This document shows, piece after piece, positions 59,758 to 64,000 of a stretch of 64,000 nucleotides of DNA. The stretch's first letter is position 1. The number at the start of each line of letters is the position of its first letter. The position numbers and the translations under genes are program-made. A model generated the notes under the pieces. That model ran no database searches. It saw only the letters and a list, made by a program, of their open reading frames with translations, and was not told the origin of the DNA. The DNA comes from Protea cynaroides (lineage: Eukaryota > Streptophyta > Magnoliopsida > Proteales > Proteaceae), in assembly GCA_028583415.1 (NCBI GenBank), contig CM053275.1, forward strand, positions 89,646,278-89,710,277, given 5' to 3'.

Positions 59758-62458
59758 GAATTGAAACGGGCAACCAGAGAGAAGGTCTCAAAATAATCAA
59801 CACCATAAGTCTGAGTGAACCCTTTGGCAATCTAACGAGCCTTCAGGCGTTCAACAGAACCATTAAGATTATGCTTAACAGTGTACACCCAACGACAGCG
59901 GACAATAGGCTTCTCAGTAGAAAGGTCAACAAGAGTCCATGTAAAATGAGAGAGCAAAGCATCCATCTCAGTATCCATAACCACTTTCTACGTTGGATGG
60001 GACAAGGTTTGGAGGTGTGTGGAAGAAACAAATGTAGTAGATAAAGACATAACAAAGTTATGGGCATAGAAAGATAGATGGGAGGCGTACCCTTACGAAG
60101 GGCAACAGATAGGGTAGGAGAGACCTCAACACCAGTAGCAGGTGGATCGGAGGGCGGAGCAGTATCTGGAGGAGGAACTGGGATAGTCTTCGTCCATCGT
60201 TGATAAACCTGTAATGGTGGTGGTGAGGGGGAGGGTCAGTAGTTTTTGTAGTGGTAGTAGGGAGTGGATCAGTAGATGGAGTGATGATAGGTAATGGTGT
60301 GGGGAGTCAGGTGGTGGAGGTGGGGTAATGGCGGGAGTAGGGAAGTAAGAAGTGTCCTTAAAGAAGGTAGCATCAGCACTAATAAAATGGCTATGGGTAA
60401 TTGCGTCATAATACCTGTAACCTTTCTGAGTACGAGAATAATGAAGAAGTACATTTAAGTGAGCGAAGAGACAATTTGTCCTGCTGGGGGTGCAAAACAT
60501 GGGTAAATTAGACACAGCCGAACACACGAGGGGAACGGTAAAAAGAGAAGCAGATGGGTAAAGGAGAGAAAGGGGAACTTTATTGCGAACAACCGACGAT
60601 GGCATACGATTGATAAGAAAGCAAGCAGTAAGGATAACATCACACCAAAAATACTTGGGAACATGCATATGAAACAAAAGAGAATGGGCAACTTCTAAAA
60701 TGTGTCTATTTTTACTTTTAGCAACACCATTCTGATGAGGAGTATAGGAACAACTAGTGTGATGAATCATGCCGTGAGCAAAACAAAAGTTGGAAATAGC
60801 CTTTTGAGTATATTCAAGGGCATAATCAGACTAAAAAAATATGAATACATTTATTAAACTGGATTTGAATTTCTTTGTGAAATCTTTTAAACACAGAAAA
60901 AAAAAACTCGGACCTATCTTTAAGTAAATAAAGCCAAATAACCCTAGAATAGTTATCAACAAAGGTAACAAAATAACAAGAACTAAGTCTATTGGGTACC
61001 CGACATGACCCCAAATGTCTGAATGAACTAAATGAAAAGGATAAGAGCTACGAGGGTTAAGATGGGCAAGAAAAATTGTGTGGTGATGTTTGCATAACTC
61101 ATAAACCTCACACCGAAGTTGGGTAAGAGACTTGTAGGCTTGTAGCTAGGAATAAGTGTTTTCATCTTGGAGAGGGAAAAATGTCCAAGCCGATGCCATT
61201 GAAGCGGGGTAGAAGTAGCAAAGGTGGTAGCAGCAGTAATAGATGGTCCATTATGTTCCAAGTAGTAAAGTCCGGATTGCTCAAGGCCCTCACCAATCGT
61301 CACCCTAGTCCTGAGATCTTAAAAAACACAATAAGAGGGATAAAAAGTCACTGAGTAGTGTAAGGTTTAGTGAGCTAACTGATGGACATATGGTTAAGGG
61401 GTAACTTAGGGACATGGAGAACATGGACAGGGTCATGAAAGGGGTTAAAGAGACTGTTTCATGTCTTGTAGCATGGGTGGAGGAATCATCAACAAGAAAA
61501 ACAGGCATAGAGGTAGTAATGTCTTTAAAGGAGGTAAAGACATGAGACTTACCAGTCATGTGACAAGAAGCTCCAGAGTCAATGATCCATGGAGTAGGGT
61601 TAGTGGTGGAAAGTAGTGCATTGGTACCTATGTGGGATAGGGTGGCATAAGTGGATGGAGTAGACTGCTCTAATTGTTGAACTCGTCGAACTAAAGCTTC
61701 AAATTGAGCAGGGGCAGTTGCTAATACAAGTGAAGAAGCCTCATTTGTGGAGACAGAGTTGGCCAGAGCCTGAGCCCATTCAGGGCAGCCATATTTATCC
61801 CAACATTTGTCAATATTATGGTTAGTTTTGCCACAATGAGTGCAATACTGGTTAGCCTTATTAGTATTAGACTGGTCTGAGCCACGACCAAAAGAACCAC
61901 GTCCACGATCTTTACCTGAGCCTTGTTCGCGATTAGAGGAAGAGCCTCAACCGCGACCAGCATTTAATCAGAGGTATCATGAGTAGTAGTAGAAGTCATT
62001 AAACTTTGGAGACGAAAGAAGGTTTTACTAAGAGTAGGTACCTTCTCTCCAGATAGTAGTTGAGTTTTAAAGGATTGATACTCAGGAGGTAAAAGTGCTA
62101 ATAAATTAGCCACATGAAACTCTGATTTTCGAGCCTTGAGTTGTGTTAGATCAGTAGTAAGGGATTGAACAGCCTAGAGTTCTTCAAGAAGACCTTTGAA
62201 GCCATTGTAGTATGCATTTAGGGTTTTATCTTCCAATGACTAGTTAGTTGAACATCCTCTCATAAAGATCATAAATTTGAAAGATGTTCTTTTCCTGAGC
62301 ATAGCTCTCCTTGAGATCATTCTATTTGTTCTCAGTAGTTTGATGAAACATAACATTAGAGAAAATGGAGGGGTCAATACTTCCCTATAGCCAGGTTTGG
62401 AGAGTAGAATTTTCATCCATCCAGTTATCATAAATCTTGACCAAAGAGGGATCTTTTC
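59758..62458 (-). pseudogene. Copia 2 gag C terminus, protease, integrase and RT N terminus
   Basis: Read on the minus strand from 62458: gag helical part; CCHC knuckle CTHCGKTNHNIDKC (about 61830-61790); protease WIIDSGASCHMTG (about 61585), with the DSG active site intact; GAG-pre-integrase WHRLGHFSLSKMKTL (61205); integrase VTFVDNYSRVIWLYLLKD (60970) and PHQNGVAKSKNRH (60740). In the last, the third catalytic residue of the DDE triad (usual VAERKNRH) is Lys, so the integrase is dead even apart from stops. Linker and RT N terminus (MDTEMDALLSHFTWTLVDL, RWVYTVKHN) end at YFETFSLVARF. Several frameshifts. Confidence 0.9.
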
Positions 62459-63464
62459 ATAGTTGTCAAGGCATCGCCTAAGCGCCCGGGCAGTAAATTA
62501 TGGGCTGGGTGACTAGGTGCCTTGTGAATGTTCAAAAGGCAACTGCCTAGGTCTTCTGGGTGTCTCTTAGGCGTCGCCTTGGGTGCCTTGGACGCCTTGA
62601 AGGCCTGGGCGGTCGCCTTGTTGCATGTGTATATAAATATTTAATTAAATGAAAAATTTCACGTACCTCCCTTAAGGTTTCCGTTTACCTGCAATTCAAC
62701 CATCCCCCATTATCGGCCACCCACTGTTAAGTTCACTAACGGAAAAAATGAAAAGAGTTTTTTACTCTTATACTAAAAACCAGTCCGAGATTGGGATGCC
62801 AATGTCATCGAATTTTTTTTTCCCCGGCAGTCAAGGTGTTTCAAAGCTAAGTAGTCACCAAAAGACTGAACTTCCCTAGAGGAGTTGGGCGAGAGATTGA
62901 GTTATTATAAATTTTGGCAATTAGAGGAAACATCCCCATTCCCCAAAGATTTTGTTTCCCTAATAAAGAAGTACTTGAGCTTGGCAAAGAGCCAAAGACT
63001 AGGTGATCTCGAGTAGGAACTCGAACGCGCTCTCCCTTCTTACAGACACCACCGCATTTCATGCAACGAAATATTACTTTCCACCCAATTTTGGAAAGTA
63101 GTTGCATTATTTCATATAATTACATTAAATGTTGATTCTTGATGTAGCATATTGCATTATTGCATATAATATATAAACATAAATATAGCATTGATATTTT
63201 AGGGGAAAAAAATACACCAGGGACGCCTTGGTCACCTAGGCGTTGCATTATTGCATATAATTACATTAAATGTTGATTCTTGATGTAGCATATTGCATTA
63301 TTGCATATAATATATAAACATAAATATAGCATTGATATTTTAGGGGAAAAAAATACACCAGGAACACCTCGGTCGCCTAGGCAATGCCTAGGCGGGCATC
63401 TAGGAGCCTAGGCGCCTAGGACGGCCTCCAACGCCTAGGGTCGCTTTGTCGCTTTGACAACTAT
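62459..63464. mobile_element. MULE-type element in Copia 2 gag
   Basis: The ends are ATAGTTGTCAA and its complement, followed by CCTAGGCG/GGCGCC-rich subterminal sequence. The flanks GATCTTTTC (62450-62458) and CATCCTTTG (63465-63473) agree at 6 of 9, a decayed 9-bp duplication. The interior has a 141-bp tandem duplication and a segment, 62880-63100, with a partly open antisense frame that I do not recognise. A related lone end sits at 54890-54960. Confidence 0.75.
63101..63382. repeat. 141-bp tandem duplication in the MULE
   Basis: 63101-63241 and 63242-63382 are nearly identical: they differ at only a few bases, including TTTCATA/TTGCATA and the CACCTAGG/CGCCTAGG near the end. The duplication is much younger than the element. 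Confidence 0.93.
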
Positions 63465-63629
63465 CATCCTTTGGATCAACAGATGGAGTTTCATTAATGA
63501 GATATTGCAGCTTACCTTAGAGTGAATGTAAGCTTTAATGACTTGGGCCCATAATAGATAGTTAGACACCCCTTTTAATTTTATGGAGATGATTTGCACA
63601 GAATGATCCGAAGAAGCCTTGTCAGCCAT
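63465..63629 (-). pseudogene. Copia 2 gag N terminus
   Basis: MADKASSDHSVQIISIKLKG, then VSNYLLWAQVIKAYIHSK: the conserved start of the gag of this Copia group (N-terminal YLLW motif). It is then interrupted by the MULE at 63464. The ATG at 63629 fits the family start. Confidence 0.85.
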
Positions 63630-64000
63630 AAGAAATACCAAATATGTAAGAAGCAAGACTTTAGCAGCAGCAATAAATCTTGAGCAATAAGGTATCAGCA
63701 ACAATAAAGAATCGAACCCAGTAAGGACTGGTATTGATCAAGAATCTCAGCAATTGAAACCAGCAGCAATAAATTGGATTAATAATTTAAAGAATGTTGG
63801 AGCAGAGTGGAGGGAAAAACAAGTAGCAACAATAAAAATTGAAACCAGTAGGGACTGGTATCGATCAAGAACCTCAGCGACAGGTACCAGCAGCAATAAA
63901 TCTTGATCAATAAATAATAATAAAAACTTCAAGCTGCAGGTACCAAAACCAGTAGAGAGATAAACAACCAGCAGTACACAATCATCAGGATAGACTGATA
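63630..64000 (-). repeat. Copia 2 leader with 127-bp direct repeat
   Basis: Two units, at 63718-63773 and 63845-63901, share AGGGACTGGTAT(C/T)GATCAAGAA and ACCAGCAGCAATAAAT, with a period of 127 bp. CAGCAGCAATAA is found several more times. This is untranslated leader upstream of gag; the primer site is beyond 64000. Confidence 0.7.

Larger units (their letters stand above)
55472..64000 (-). mobile_element. Copia retrotransposon 2, antisense in BEACH intron 6, 5' end outside
   Basis: The coding order on the minus strand is gag (63629), zinc knuckle, protease, integrase, RT, RNase H, then a polypurine-type TTGAGGGGAAGTG (55850-55839) and the 3' LTR. It is interrupted by a MULE (62459-63464) and three solo LTRs (58994-59757, 58078-58919, 56585-57620). 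Less these it is about 4.9 kb within the window. The leader continues past 64000, so the 5' LTR and primer site are not seen. Confidence 0.9.

Overview
The window is plant nuclear DNA from a TE-rich genome. The evidence is GT-AG introns, CYP704- and plant BEACH-type proteins, and LINE, Copia, hAT, MULE and PIF/Harbinger-type elements. I cannot name the species; a woody dicot or basal angiosperm would fit. No bacterial, organellar or viral genes, no rRNA or tRNA genes and no CRISPR array were seen.

Three host genes are supported by exact exon joins. (1) A complete six-exon CYP704C-type cytochrome P450 (8411-10467, +, 509 aa), with the AGRDTT, ETLR, PERW and haem-Cys motifs all intact. (2) A five-exon gene for a basic, 239-aa CCDC137-like, probably nucleolar protein (20876-12638, -). 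Its 720-bp CDS is split by a 6.8-kb third intron full of nested transposons. (3) The first six exons (about 1,307 residues) of a giant BEACH-domain protein C2-like gene (37925 to beyond 54445, +). Its fourth intron is 10.6 kb and its sixth exceeds 9.5 kb. Genes 1 and 2 converge; genes 2 and 3 diverge across about 17 kb that holds two large repeats.

Layout. 1-7825: a 2.3-kb tandem duplication whose second copy took a hAT element that later lost its 3' end. 7826-12637: P450 gene and flanks. 12638-20876: CCDC137-like gene; intron 3 carries an LTR fragment and a 5'-truncated LINE, which was invaded by a further element carrying a solo LTR and a PIF/Harbinger element. 21375-23313: a PIF-like element with GGT-rich arms, split by a hAT-like element. 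24868-36415: a dead Copia element with matching LTRs, PBS and target duplication, leader and 3' tandem repeats, and two solo LTRs of one further family. 36416-54445: BEACH gene; intron 4 holds a solo LTR, a hAT MITE, a small MULE, an antisense hAT transposase pseudogene split by a Pack-MULE, a LINE tail and a TRIM. 54446-64000: BEACH intron 6, mostly an antisense Copia element interrupted by three solo LTRs with near-identical ends and one MULE; its 5' LTR lies outside the window.

The most interesting items are the Pack-MULE with fragments of an AAA-ATPase and a TBL-type gene (48519-50025), the solo-LTR family carrying G-box palindromes, the TRIM with a minisatellite core, and the GGT-arm element used as a landing site. 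Target-site duplications were read by eye and are strong evidence for most element boundaries. Family names for non-coding elements rest on ends and TSD length only.
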